NCBI RefSeq assembly: GCF_014236795.1
Contig: NZ_CP049017.1
Span: 1,776,001-1,840,000, forward strand
Source of the DNA: Xanthomonas theicola
GTDB taxonomy: Bacteria > Pseudomonadota > Gammaproteobacteria > Xanthomonadales > Xanthomonadaceae
Reading direction: 5' to 3'
Length of the DNA: 64,000 nucleotides
Shown here: positions 7,588 to 17,199 of the stretch, piece after piece
Position numbering within the stretch: position 1 is the stretch's first letter
Layout: the number at the start of each line of letters is the position of its first letter
The notes under the pieces: model-generated
Seen by the model: only the letters and a program-made list of their open reading frames with translations
Database searches by the model: none
What the model was told of the DNA's origin: nothing
Made by a program: the position numbers and the translations under genes

Positions 7588-10023
7588 ATGTCCAACCCCC
7601 TGCTAGTCCGCCGTGCCGCCGTCCTGGGCGCGGGCGTGATGGGTGCGCAGATCGCTGCGCACCTGGCCAACGCCGGCGTCGACACCTTGCTGTTCGATCT
7701 TCCCGCCAAGGAAGGCCATCCCGACGGCGTCGTGCTCAAGGCCATCGCCAACCTGAGCAAACTGAGCCCGGCGCCGCTGGCCAGCGCCGCGCTGGCCGAG
7801 GCGATCACCCCGGCCAACTACGACTCCGGCCTGGAGCAACTGCGCGGCTGCGACCTGATCATCGAGGCCATCGCCGAGCGCATGGACTGGAAACAGGACC
7901 TGTACAAGAAGATCGCCCCGTTCGTGGCCGATCACGCGGTGCTGGCCTCCAACACCTCCGGGCTGGGCATCAACGCGCTGTCCGACGTGCTGCCCGAGCA
8001 GCTGCGCCACCGCTTCTGCGGCGTGCACTTCTTCAACCCGCCGCGCTACATGCACCTGGCCGAGCTGATCCCGGCCAAGGGCACCGACGCGGCGGTGTTG
8101 GAAGGGCTGGAAGCGTTCCTGGTCACCGCCCTGGGCAAGGGCGTGGTCTACGCCAAGGACACCCCGAACTTCATCGGCAACCGCATCGGCGTGTTCTCGA
8201 TCCTGTCCACCATCCATCACACCGCGCAGTCCGGCCTGGGCTTCGACGAAGTCGACGCGCTGACCGGCCCACTGGTCGGGCGGCCGAAATCGGCCACCTA
8301 CCGCACCTCCGACGTGGTCGGCCTGGACACCATGGCCCACGTCATCAGGACCATGGCCGACACTCTGCCCGACGATCCCTGGCACCAGTACTTCGCCTCG
8401 CCGAAGTGGCTGGACGCGCTGATCGCCAAGGGCGCGCTCGGGCAGAAGGCCGGCGCCGGCATCTTCCGCAAGATCGGCAAGGACATCGTGGTGCTGGACC
8501 TGGAGACATTGAACAGTCCGGCCATGGATGGCCGGGTTTCTGCGGAGGGATCCGCCTTCCCCTACCGCCCGGCCGACCGCGTCGCGGCGCCGCAAGTCGT
8601 CGAGATCCTGAAGATCAAGAACCCGGCCGAGAAGTTCGCCAAGCTGCGCGAGAGCCAGCACCCGCAGGCGCAGTTCCTGTGGGCCACGTTCCGCGACCTG
8701 TTCCACTACAGCGCCTACCACCTGGCCGACATCGCCGAGACCGCGCGCGATGTGGACCTGGCGATCCGCTGGGGCTACGGCTGGTCGCTGGGCCCGTTCG
8801 AGACCTGGCAGGCCGCCGGCTGGAAGCAAGTGGCGCAATGGATCGCCGACGACATCGTCGCCGACAAGGCCATGTCCAGCGCGCCGTTGCCGGACTGGGT
8901 GTTCGACGGCCGCGACGGCGTGCACGCCGCCGAGGGCAGCTACAGCCCGGCGCGCAACGCCAAGCTGCCGCGTTCGGCGCTGCCGGTGTACCAGCGCCAG
9001 CGCTTCCCCGACCCGCTGCTGGGCGAGACGTTCGCCGCGGGCCAGACCGTGTTCGAGAACGACGGCCTGCGCCTGTGGCACGACGGCGACGACATCGCCG
9101 TGGTCAGTTTCAAGACCAAGATGAACACCGTCTCCGACCAGGTGCTCGACGGCCTGCAGGAAGCGGTCGGCCGCGCCGAGAAGGACTTCAAGGGCCTGGT
9201 GATCTGGCAGCAGAAGGAACCCTTCTCCGCCGGCGCCGACCTGGCCGGCGCGCTGGGCCTGCTGCAGGCCGGCAAGGTCGATGCGTTCGAGGCGATGGTC
9301 GCCAACTTCCAGGCCACCAGCCAGCGCATCAAGTATTCGCTGGTGCCGGTGGTCGCGGCGGTGCGCGGCCTGGCCCTGGGCGGCGGCTGCGAATTCCAGA
9401 TGCACAGCGCCAGGACCGTGGCCGCGCTGGAAAGCTACATCGGCCTGGTCGAGGCCGGCGTCGGCCTACTGCCGGCCGGCGGCGGCCTGAAGGAGATCGC
9501 GGTGCGCGCCTCGCAGGCGGCCGGGGCGAATGCAAGTGGAGCCGGCGGCGACGTGTTCGCCGAACTGAAGAAGACCTTCGAGACCGTGGCCATGGCCAAG
9601 GTGTCCACTTCGGCGGTCAACGCCAAGGAACTGGGCCTGCTGCGCGGCACCGACAAGGTCGTGTTCAACAGCGACGAGGCGCTGTACATCGCCAAGGCCG
9701 AAGCACGTGCGCTGGCCGAGGGCGGCTACCGCCCGCCGCTGCCGGCACGGCGCATCCAGGTCGCCGGCGACGTCGGCATCGCCACCTTCAAGATGCTGCT
9801 GGTCAACATGCTGGAAGGCCGCTTCATCAGCGAGTACGACGACGAGATCGCCACCCGCATCGCCACGGTGCTGTGCGGCGGCGACGTCGATCGCGGCGCG
9901 CTGGTCGACGAGGAATGGTTGCTCAGGCTCGAGCGCAAGCACTTCGTCGAACTGGCCCAGCAGGAAAAGACCCAGGCGCGCATCGGCCACATGCTCAAGA
10001 CGGGCAAGCCGCTGAGGAACTGA
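7588..10023 (+). CDS. Fused 3-hydroxyacyl-CoA dehydrogenase/enoyl-CoA hydratase (dehydrogenase domain first)
   Basis: The 811-aa multifunctional beta-oxidation enzyme begins with an NAD-binding Rossmann fold (GAGVMG at residues 14-19), followed by the hydroxyacyl-CoA dehydrogenase C-terminal domains. It ends with a crotonase-fold hydratase region from about residue 490, with the oxyanion-hole segments SAGADLAGAL and LALGGGCEFQ. The order (dehydrogenase, then hydratase) is the reverse of E. coli FadB/FadJ but occurs in other proteobacteria. The ATG at 7588 gives a clean start; the frame is open for another 21 codons upstream. It probably acts with the thiolase that follows. Confidence 0.93.
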   Translation: MSNPLLVRRAAVLGAGVMGAQIAAHLANAGVDTLLFDLPAKEGHPDGVVLKAIANLSKLSPAPLASAALAEAITPANYDSGLEQLRGCDLIIEAIAERMDWKQDLYKKIAPFVADHAVLASNTSGLGINALSDVLPEQLRHRFCGVHFFNPPRYMHLAELIPAKGTDAAVLEGLEAFLVTALGKGVVYAKDTPNFIGNRIGVFSILSTIHHTAQSGLGFDEVDALTGPLVGRPKSATYRTSDVVGLDTMAHVIRTMADTLPDDPWHQYFASPKWLDALIAKGALGQKAGAGIFRKIGKDIVVLDLETLNSPAMDGRVSAEGSAFPYRPADRVAAPQVVEILKIKNPAEKFAKLRESQHPQAQFLWATFRDLFHYSAYHLADIAETARDVDLAIRWGYGWSLGPFETWQAAGWKQVAQWIADDIVADKAMSSAPLPDWVFDGRDGVHAAEGSYSPARNAKLPRSALPVYQRQRFPDPLLGETFAAGQTVFENDGLRLWHDGDDIAVVSFKTKMNTVSDQVLDGLQEAVGRAEKDFKGLVIWQQKEPFSAGADLAGALGLLQAGKVDAFEAMVANFQATSQRIKYSLVPVVAAVRGLALGGGCEFQMHSARTVAALESYIGLVEAGVGLLPAGGGLKEIAVRASQAAGANASGAGGDVFAELKKTFETVAMAKVSTSAVNAKELGLLRGTDKVVFNSDEALYIAKAEARALAEGGYRPPLPARRIQVAGDVGIATFKMLLVNMLEGRFISEYDDEIATRIATVLCGGDVDRGALVDEEWLLRLERKHFVELAQQEKTQARIGHMLKTGKPLRN

Positions 10024-10043
10024 TTGAAGACGGCACTCTGGAC

Positions 10044-10127
10044 CCGGGACTCGGGACCCGGCAAAGCAAGAGCCGCCACGACGCGCTTTTGACTTTCCGG
10101 GTCCCCAGTCCCCAGTCCCGAGTCCCG
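10044..10127. repeat. Intergenic inverted repeat of GGGACTCGGGACC type
   Basis: In the 139-bp gap between the dehydrogenase and the thiolase, a CCGGGACTCGGGACCCGG block at 10044-10061 faces an inverted, partly duplicated counterpart at 10098-10127 (CCGGGTCCCCAGTCC... and AGTCCCGAGTCCCG). The two arms can form a strong hairpin. Related blocks occur at 53073 and 55881, so this is a dispersed intergenic family. Confidence 0.75.
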
Positions 10128-10162
10128 AACCGCACCCTTCCAGCCATTCGAGACCTCACGCA

Positions 10163-11368
<1,206 letters not shown>

Positions 11369-11387
11369 CCCGCACCGCGGGAGCAAC

Positions 11388-11417
11388 GCAAAAGGGCAGC
11401 CGGAGCTGCCCTTTTGC
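11388..11417. terminator. Bidirectional terminator between the thiolase gene and galU
   Basis: A perfect 13-bp stem (GCAAAAGGGCAGC/GCTGCCCTTTTGC) with a CGGA loop carries A/T tracts on both sides. It can stop transcription from the plus-strand thiolase and from the convergent minus-strand galU. Confidence 0.9.
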
Positions 11418-11461
11418 TTGCGCCGAACTGCCGCAGCCGGGACCGCTTACGCAGCGCTGTT

Positions 11462-12358
11462 CTACCTGCCGCCGGCCTCGACGTCGGCCAGCGCGTTGCG
11501 CAACATCTCCTGCGCCGGCTTGCTCAGCTTCTCGTGGTCCAGCGCATAGCGGATGGTCGCCTCGATCAGACCGATGTGGGTGCCGCAGTCGAAGCGCGTG
11601 CCGGCGAAGCGGTACGCGTGCACCGGATCGCTCCCGATCAGCGCGGCAATCGCATCGGTCAGCTGGATCTCGCCGCCGGCGCCGGGCACGGTCTTTTCCA
11701 GCAGATCGAAGATCTTGGAGCTGAGCACGTAGCGGCCCACCACCGCCAGATCGCTCGGCGCATCGGCCGGCTTGGGTTTCTCGACGATCGCGGTGATCTT
11801 GCCCTCGCTGCCGTCGAATGCTTCGGTCGCGACGATGCCGTAGCTGCCGGTGTTCTCGTGCGGCACGTCCTGCACCGCGATCACGCTGGCGCCAGAGCGC
11901 TCGGCCACGTCGGCCATCTGCGCCAGCGCACCCGGCCCGCGGTTCCAGATCAGGTCGTCGGGCAAAAGCACTGCAAACGGCTCATCGCCGATGATCGGCT
12001 TGGCGCACAGCACCGCATGGCCGAGTCCCAACGCCTCGGCCTGGGTCACGAAGATCGCGCGCACGCCGTCGGGCAGCACGTGGCGCACCAACTCCAGCTG
12101 CTCGGTCTTGCCGGCGCGCTCGAGCTTCTGCTCCAGCTCGTAGGCCTTGTCAAAGTAATCCGCAACCGCGTGCTTGTAGCGGTTGGTGACGAAGATCAGA
12201 GTGTCGCAACCGGCCTCGATCGCCTCGTCCACGGCGTACTGGATCAACGGACGATCGATAATCGGCAGCATCTCCTTGGGCACCGTCTTGGTGGCGGGAA
12301 GGAAGCGGGTACCCAGACCTGCAACCGGGAAAACTGCCTTGCGGATTCTCTTGCTCAT
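11462..12358 (-). CDS. galU: UTP-glucose-1-phosphate uridylyltransferase
   Basis: GalU makes UDP-glucose, the precursor for xanthan-type exopolysaccharide, LPS and other glycans. The 298-aa product has the nucleotidyltransferase start AVFPVAGLGTRFLPATKTVP and the sugar-binding region with EKPKP, and is of normal length. Its ATG overlaps the stop of the upstream epimerase/dehydratase gene as TGATG, so the two are coupled. It is the last gene of a minus-strand polysaccharide cluster and ends before a strong terminator. Confidence 0.97.
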   Translation of the reverse strand: MSKRIRKAVFPVAGLGTRFLPATKTVPKEMLPIIDRPLIQYAVDEAIEAGCDTLIFVTNRYKHAVADYFDKAYELEQKLERAGKTEQLELVRHVLPDGVRAIFVTQAEALGLGHAVLCAKPIIGDEPFAVLLPDDLIWNRGPGALAQMADVAERSGASVIAVQDVPHENTGSYGIVATEAFDGSEGKITAIVEKPKPADAPSDLAVVGRYVLSSKIFDLLEKTVPGAGGEIQLTDAIAALIGSDPVHAYRFAGTRFDCGTHIGLIEATIRYALDHEKLSKPAQEMLRNALADVEAGGR

Positions 12359-14268
12359 CAGAGCCTTCTGGCCTCGCGCGCGGGGAACGGGACGATTGTA
12401 GCGGAGCTATCGTGACCGGCCTGTTGTCGCAGCGGCGCGAACTCGGGCATGGTCGTGCGCAGCACTTTCTCGATGCCGTCGCTGTCGTAGTCGGCCACCG
12501 CCGCGCGCAACTGCTGCAGGCCCTGCAGCACGTTCTCGCGCGAGAAACTGCGCGCGCCGGCCTCCAGGATCTTCGGATGCGAGGTAGGACGATAGTTCTC
12601 GTCGGAATAGAACAAGGTCTCGTGCAGCTTCTCGCCCGGGCGCAGCCCGGTGTAGACGATCGCGATGTCGCGCCCGGGCTGTTTGCCGGCCAGGCGGATC
12701 ATCTGCTCGGCAAGCAGGCGGATCGGCACCGGTTCGCCCATGTCCAGCGTATAGATGGCGCCGTGCGACGCCGAGGCGGCCGCCTGCACGATCAGTTGGC
12801 AGGCTTCGGGGATGGTCATGAAATAGCGCGTTACCTGCGGATCGGTCACCGTGACCGGGCCGCCCTGCCGGATCTGCTCGCGGAACAGCGGCACCACGCT
12901 GCCGGCCGAGTCCAGCACGTTGCCGAAGCGCACGGTGACGAAGCGCGTGCCCACCGCCTGGTCGTCCAGCGACTGGCACACCATCTCCGCATAGCGCTTG
13001 GACGCGCCGAGCACGTTGACCGGGTTCACCGCCTTGTCGGTGGAAATGAACACGAAGGTCGAGACCTTGGCGGCGACGCAGGCGCGGGCCACGTTCTCGG
13101 TGGACAGCACGTTGTTGCGGACCGCCTCGCGGAACTGCCGCTCCAGCAACGGCACCTGCTTGTAGGCGGCGGCATGGAACACCGCATCCGGTTCGGCGAT
13201 GCGCATCGCATGGCGGGTCACCGCCGGATCGCCGCAGTCGCCCAGCACGCACTCGATCTCCAGGTCCGGAAAGATCCGCCGCAGGTCGGCATGGATCGTG
13301 ATCAGCGCCAGTTCGTCGATCTCCAGCAGCACCACCTTGCGTGCGCCATGGCGGGCGCACTGCCGGCACAGCTCCGAGCCGATCGAACCGCCGGCGCCGG
13401 TCACCATCACCGTGCGCCCGGACAGCCAGCCCTTGATCAGCTTCCAATCGGGGGTCACCGGCTTGCGCCCGAGCAGGTCCTCGATCGCGACTTCCTTGAG
13501 TTCGCCCGGCAGATAGTGGCCTTCGAGCACGTCGAGCAGGCGCGGGACGGTGCGGAACGGCAACCCGGTGCTTTCGCAGATCACCACCACCCGCTGCATG
13601 CCGGCCGCGTCCAGCGACGGGATCGCGATGACAAGCAGCTTGGCCGCGGTTTCCTTGGCGATCGCGCCGGCCTCGTCGATCCGGCCCAGGATCGGCAGGC
13701 CCTGCAGCTTGGCGCCGTGCAGATGGCCGGCATCGTCGACGAAACCGACCGGATGGTAGGCGCCGGAACGGCGCAGGTCGCGCACCAGCGCCTCGGCGGC
13801 ACGGCCGGCGCCGACGATCAGCACGCGCCGCGCGGTCTCGTCCGAATGCGCGATCTGGTAATCCTTCCATGCGCGGTACAGCAGCCGCGGCGCGCCGAGC
13901 AGCGCCGACAGCGCGAACGGATACACCAACAGCACCGACAACGGAATGGAGTCGAAGCGGCTGTACGCCAGCCCCAGCACGATCGCGACCAGGCCGTAAA
14001 AACTGGCTTTGAAGATGTTCAACAGGTCCGGAACGCTGGCGAAGCGCCACAGCCCGCGATACAGGCCGACCTTCCAGAACACCAGACCCTGCGCCGCCAG
14101 CACGATGGCGGTATTGAGGTTCCACAATGGCAAGGGATGCTCACCGGGCAGCATCGTGTAGCGCGCCGCGTGCAGCAATTGCCAGCAGATCCAGACGATG
14201 GCCAGATCGTGGACGACCACGGAGGCCTTGGGGAACAGCTCGGTGAAACGGTCGCGGGTGGAAAGCAT
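12358..14268 (-). CDS. Membrane nucleoside-diphosphate-sugar epimerase/dehydratase (WbpM/CapD/PglF type)
   Basis: The 636-aa protein has about four N-terminal membrane segments (residues 10-125), a Rossmann-like middle domain (VLIVGAGRAAEAL) and a C-terminal SDR domain with the NAD motif GAGGSIGSELC and the signature STDKAVNPVNVLGASKR. This is the WbpM/CapD architecture of UDP-HexNAc 4,6-dehydratases, which make modified amino sugars for O-antigen or capsule. The catalytic Tyr of classical SDRs is replaced in this subgroup, consistent with the motif seen. It lies between a lipid-linked glycosyltransferase gene and galU. The exact sugar product cannot be told from sequence. Confidence 0.9.
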   Translation of the reverse strand: MLSTRDRFTELFPKASVVVHDLAIVWICWQLLHAARYTMLPGEHPLPLWNLNTAIVLAAQGLVFWKVGLYRGLWRFASVPDLLNIFKASFYGLVAIVLGLAYSRFDSIPLSVLLVYPFALSALLGAPRLLYRAWKDYQIAHSDETARRVLIVGAGRAAEALVRDLRRSGAYHPVGFVDDAGHLHGAKLQGLPILGRIDEAGAIAKETAAKLLVIAIPSLDAAGMQRVVVICESTGLPFRTVPRLLDVLEGHYLPGELKEVAIEDLLGRKPVTPDWKLIKGWLSGRTVMVTGAGGSIGSELCRQCARHGARKVVLLEIDELALITIHADLRRIFPDLEIECVLGDCGDPAVTRHAMRIAEPDAVFHAAAYKQVPLLERQFREAVRNNVLSTENVARACVAAKVSTFVFISTDKAVNPVNVLGASKRYAEMVCQSLDDQAVGTRFVTVRFGNVLDSAGSVVPLFREQIRQGGPVTVTDPQVTRYFMTIPEACQLIVQAAASASHGAIYTLDMGEPVPIRLLAEQMIRLAGKQPGRDIAIVYTGLRPGEKLHETLFYSDENYRPTSHPKILEAGARSFSRENVLQGLQQLRAAVADYDSDGIEKVLRTTMPEFAPLRQQAGHDSSATIVPFPAREARRL

Positions 14269-14271
14269 TAG

Positions 14272-15258
14272 TTATCCATCGGAGTTCAGCGCACTCCTCT
14301 TACGCAAAGTCAGCCAAAGCGCACTCGCCGACACATACCAGGCAAGCGCCAACCCAACCTGCCCTGCGGTTCGCAACGTTCCACCAAACCAAGCGATTGT
14401 AATGGCTACAATGCTGAACAGAGCATAGGCGGCGGTCACAACCGTGTGGCTGCGGCCCCTATGTACCCAGCGCTGGTAAAAATGTTGCGCATGCGGCTGC
14501 CACCAGCGTTCGCCAGCGAGCATGCGCGACAACAACGTGAAGCCTGCGTCGATGGCGAACGCGGATAGTGGTATCAACAGCAACCATGGCGTGAGTCCGG
14601 TCGCGACATTGCACAGCGCGAACAGCGCGGCGATCAGATACCCCAGCGCCCCGCTGCCGACGTCGCCGAGGAAGATGCGGGCGCGCGGATAGTTGGACGG
14701 CAGGAACCCGGCGCAGGCCACGATCAGCACCCAGCACGGCCAACGCAACGGCGCCGGCAGCAGGCCGGCGAACCCCAGCGCCACCAGCATCGCCTGGCTG
14801 GTCGCCAAGCCGTTGATGCCGTCCATGAAGTTCCAGATGTTGATCAGCGAGACCGTCGCCAGCCAGGTCAGCGCGGTCAGCCAGGGATCGTGGTGCAACC
14901 GGTAGACAAGTACGGCCAGCACGCTGGCCGCCAGCGCATGCACCAGCAGCCGCAGCGCGGCCGACAGCGGGCGGTGGTCGTCCCACCAGCCGACGCCGGC
15001 GACCAGCGCCAGCCCGGCAGCGAACGCCGCGATGGTCATCCCCTGCTGCGGCCAGAGCGCCGCCGCATACGCGCAGGCGGCCAGCACCGCGGCCACGATC
15101 GCCACGCCGCCGCCGCGCGGGGTCGCCACCGCATGGCTGCGGCGCTCGCCGGGCGCGTCCATCAGCTTGCGTTTGAGGGCGTACCGGCGCGACAGCCAGG
15201 TCCCGACCGCGCTGAGCGCCGCCAGCGCGGCGAGCAGCTTCCACCCCGCGACCGGCAC
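14272..15258 (-). CDS. WecA/MraY-family undecaprenyl-phosphate glycosyltransferase (GT4 type)
   Basis: This 328-aa polytopic membrane protein belongs to the phospho-sugar transferases that load the first sugar phosphate onto undecaprenyl phosphate. Diagnostic pieces are DDHRPLSA after the third helices, NFMDGINGLA with the catalytic Asp pair, and FLGDVGSGALGY. The GTG start at 15258 directly abuts the lapB stop with no spacer, so translation is probably coupled. The neighbouring epimerase/dehydratase suggests initiation of O-antigen or a similar glycan, as for WbpL. The donor sugar is not identifiable. Confidence 0.88.
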   Translation of the reverse strand: MPVAGWKLLAALAALSAVGTWLSRRYALKRKLMDAPGERRSHAVATPRGGGVAIVAAVLAACAYAAALWPQQGMTIAAFAAGLALVAGVGWWDDHRPLSAALRLLVHALAASVLAVLVYRLHHDPWLTALTWLATVSLINIWNFMDGINGLATSQAMLVALGFAGLLPAPLRWPCWVLIVACAGFLPSNYPRARIFLGDVGSGALGYLIAALFALCNVATGLTPWLLLIPLSAFAIDAGFTLLSRMLAGERWWQPHAQHFYQRWVHRGRSHTVVTAAYALFSIVAITIAWFGGTLRTAGQVGLALAWYVSASALWLTLRKRSALNSDG

Positions 15259-16437
15259 CTACACCAACGCGTAGTTGAGCAGCGGCTTGACCGTGCCCCA
15301 CTCCTTGCAGCTCGGGCATTGCCAATGGTGGGTGCGCGCGCCGAAGCCACAGCGCGTGCAGCGGTAGCTGGGGTTGCGCACCAGCAACTGGTCGGTGATG
15401 TGCTTCAGGTCCTGCAGGGTGGCGGTGGAATCGGCGCCTTCGGCCAGGGTCAGGTCGATCAACGCCGACTCGCCGCGCACCGACGGCCGATCCTTCAACT
15501 GCCGCCCGAGGTAGGCGCGCGCCGCGGACACCCCTTCCTGCGATTCCATCAGCCGGGTCAGCGCCAGCACCGGGGCGATGCCGCGGTAGTGCTCGGTCAT
15601 TTCCGACAGGAACGCGCGCGCGCCGCTGAGATCGCTGCCGCGGCGGTAGCAGTCCATCAGCGCCGGCATGATCTCCGGCAGGTAGTCCGGATCGTGGCGC
15701 GCGGCGCGTTCGAAGGCGCGGATCGCGGCCTCGTCGTTGCCGTCGTCCACGTCGATGCGTCCTTCCAGGATGCCGGCGCGCACCGACTTGGCATCGGCTT
15801 GGTAGGCGCGCGCGATCGATGCCCGGGCCAGTTCGGATTTGCCCGACGCGCGGTACCGATCGGCCAGCTCGCATTCGAATTGGGCGATCAGCTTGCCCAT
15901 CGGCTCGCCGGTCACCTCTTCGTAGCGGGTGGCGTTGTCGATCGCCTTCTCCCAGTCGCGCTCGGCCTGGTAGATGCCGATCAGGTGCTTGAGCGCCTGC
16001 GGCGCGCGCTGGTCGATCTGCGCCAGTTCGGCGAACACGGTCTCGGCCCGATCCAGCAGGCCGGACTTCATGTAGTCCTCGCCCAGCGCCAGCAACGCCT
16101 GCACGCGCTGCGGGTCGCTCAGGTCGGCGCGCTGCACCAGGCCCTGGTGCAAGCGGATCGCACGGTCCACTTCGCCGCGCCGGCGGAACAGGTGGCCGAG
16201 CGCGACCTGGGTCTCGAAGGTCTCCTTGTCCAGTTCGGCGATATGCAGGAACAGTTCGATCGCCTTGTCCGGCTGTTCGTTGAGCAGGTAGTTCAGGCCG
16301 CGGAAATAGGTGCTGGAAAGCCGGCTGACCTGCGTGTCGCCATGGCGCTGGCCGCCGCGGCGGCCGACGACCCAGCCGCTCAGCGCCGCCAGCGGCAGGA
16401 ACAGGAAGAACCAGAACCACTCGGTCAGGAAGTCCAT
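15259..16437 (-). CDS. lapB: LPS assembly protein LapB
   Basis: LapB (YciM) is an inner-membrane TPR protein that adjusts LpxC turnover and so LPS synthesis. The 392-aa product starts with one membrane helix (FWFFLFLPLAALSGWVVG), continues with a string of TPR-like repeats, and ends in a rubredoxin-type metal domain (CTRCGF and CPSCKEW) in the last 35 residues. Both the length and the C-terminal metal knuckle are those of the family. lapA is 6 bp upstream on the same strand, as in many Gammaproteobacteria. Confidence 0.96.
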   Translation of the reverse strand: MDFLTEWFWFFLFLPLAALSGWVVGRRGGQRHGDTQVSRLSSTYFRGLNYLLNEQPDKAIELFLHIAELDKETFETQVALGHLFRRRGEVDRAIRLHQGLVQRADLSDPQRVQALLALGEDYMKSGLLDRAETVFAELAQIDQRAPQALKHLIGIYQAERDWEKAIDNATRYEEVTGEPMGKLIAQFECELADRYRASGKSELARASIARAYQADAKSVRAGILEGRIDVDDGNDEAAIRAFERAARHDPDYLPEIMPALMDCYRRGSDLSGARAFLSEMTEHYRGIAPVLALTRLMESQEGVSAARAYLGRQLKDRPSVRGESALIDLTLAEGADSTATLQDLKHITDQLLVRNPSYRCTRCGFGARTHHWQCPSCKEWGTVKPLLNYALV

Positions 16438-16443
16438 CGAAGA

Positions 16444-16743
16444 TCAGCGTCCATCCACGGAATGGGCGTAGGTCGGTAGCGGCACGACGGCTGGTGCGGA
16501 AGCGGCGGCCGCAGCCTTGTTGGCGCGGCGCAGCCTGGCGTACAACGGGACCACCAGCGCGGCCAGTACCAGCGCTGCCCCGATCACCACGCCGGCCAAC
16601 AGCGACACCATGATGGCGATGCCGGACGTGGTGGCGATGCCGGTGACACCGAAATTGATGTCGATCTGCTGCGAATTCAGCGATCCAATGGCCAGGCCGG
16701 CCAGCAGGAACACCAGCAGGATCAGCAGACGGGCGATTTTCAT
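16444..16743 (-). CDS. lapA: LapA-domain membrane protein
   Basis: This small 99-aa protein has two hydrophobic segments (about residues 5-20 and 38-68) separated by a short loop containing NSQQIDINFGVTGI, the usual LapA/YciS motif. Its C-terminus is polar and cytoplasmic. It sits directly upstream of lapB, its normal partner, and downstream of ihfB. A role beside LapB in LPS assembly is taken from the family. Confidence 0.9.
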   Translation of the reverse strand: MKIARLLILLVFLLAGLAIGSLNSQQIDINFGVTGIATTSGIAIMVSLLAGVVIGAALVLAALVVPLYARLRRANKAAAAASAPAVVPLPTYAHSVDGR

Positions 16744-16815
16744 GAAGGTCTCCGGCGTCGGAAGACGCTAGATTAGCCGAACCGGCACGGATTCCGGAAA
16801 ATCCGGGACCGCGGC

Positions 16816-17121
16816 TCAGGGCGTATCGGACTCGACCGGAACCACGCCACTGACGCGTTCGCGCAATTCCTTGCCTGGCTTGAAATGCGGCACGTGCTTG
16901 CCGGGAAGCGCGACGGATTGGCCGGTCTTGGGATTGCGTCCCAGGCGCGGCGGCCGGTAATGCAGGGAAAAACTGCCGAAACCGCGGATCTCGATGCGGT
17001 CGCCGCCGGACAGCGCGCCGCCCATCATCTCCAACAGCGATTTCACCGCCAGATCGACGTCGTCCGCCTTCAGATGCGCCTGCTTGCGCGCCAGGATTTC
17101 GATCAGTTCGGACTTGGTCAT
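16816..17121 (-). CDS. ihfB: Integration host factor beta subunit
   Basis: IHF is a sequence-specific DNA-bending nucleoid protein used in recombination, replication and sigma-54 promoters. The 101-aa subunit has the DNABII fold with [25 protein letters not shown], including the Pro that intercalates into DNA at the tip of the beta arm. The start at 17121 gives [11 protein letters not shown], the standard N-terminus. The gene follows rpsA, the conserved arrangement cmk-rpsA-ihfB, with a perfect hairpin between the two. Confidence 0.97.
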   Translation of the reverse strand: MTKSELIEILARKQAHLKADDVDLAVKSLLEMMGGALSGGDRIEIRGFGSFSLHYRPPRLGRNPKTGQSVALPGKHVPHFKPGKELRERVSGVVPVESDTP

Positions 17122-17149
17122 TCGGATTCGTGCGGTGGGGTCGCAACCC

Positions 17150-17178
17150 GGCACGGCCCGGATCGACCGGGCCGTGCC
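17150..17178. other. Perfect hairpin between rpsA and ihfB
   Basis: A 12-bp perfect stem GGCACGGCCCGG/CCGGGCCGTGCC around ATCGA lies between the rpsA stop and the ihfB start. No T-run follows on the minus strand, so it is more likely an attenuator or RNA-stability element than a full terminator. Confidence 0.6.
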
Positions 17179-17199
17179 AGTAACGCTGCGTGTGGCGGA

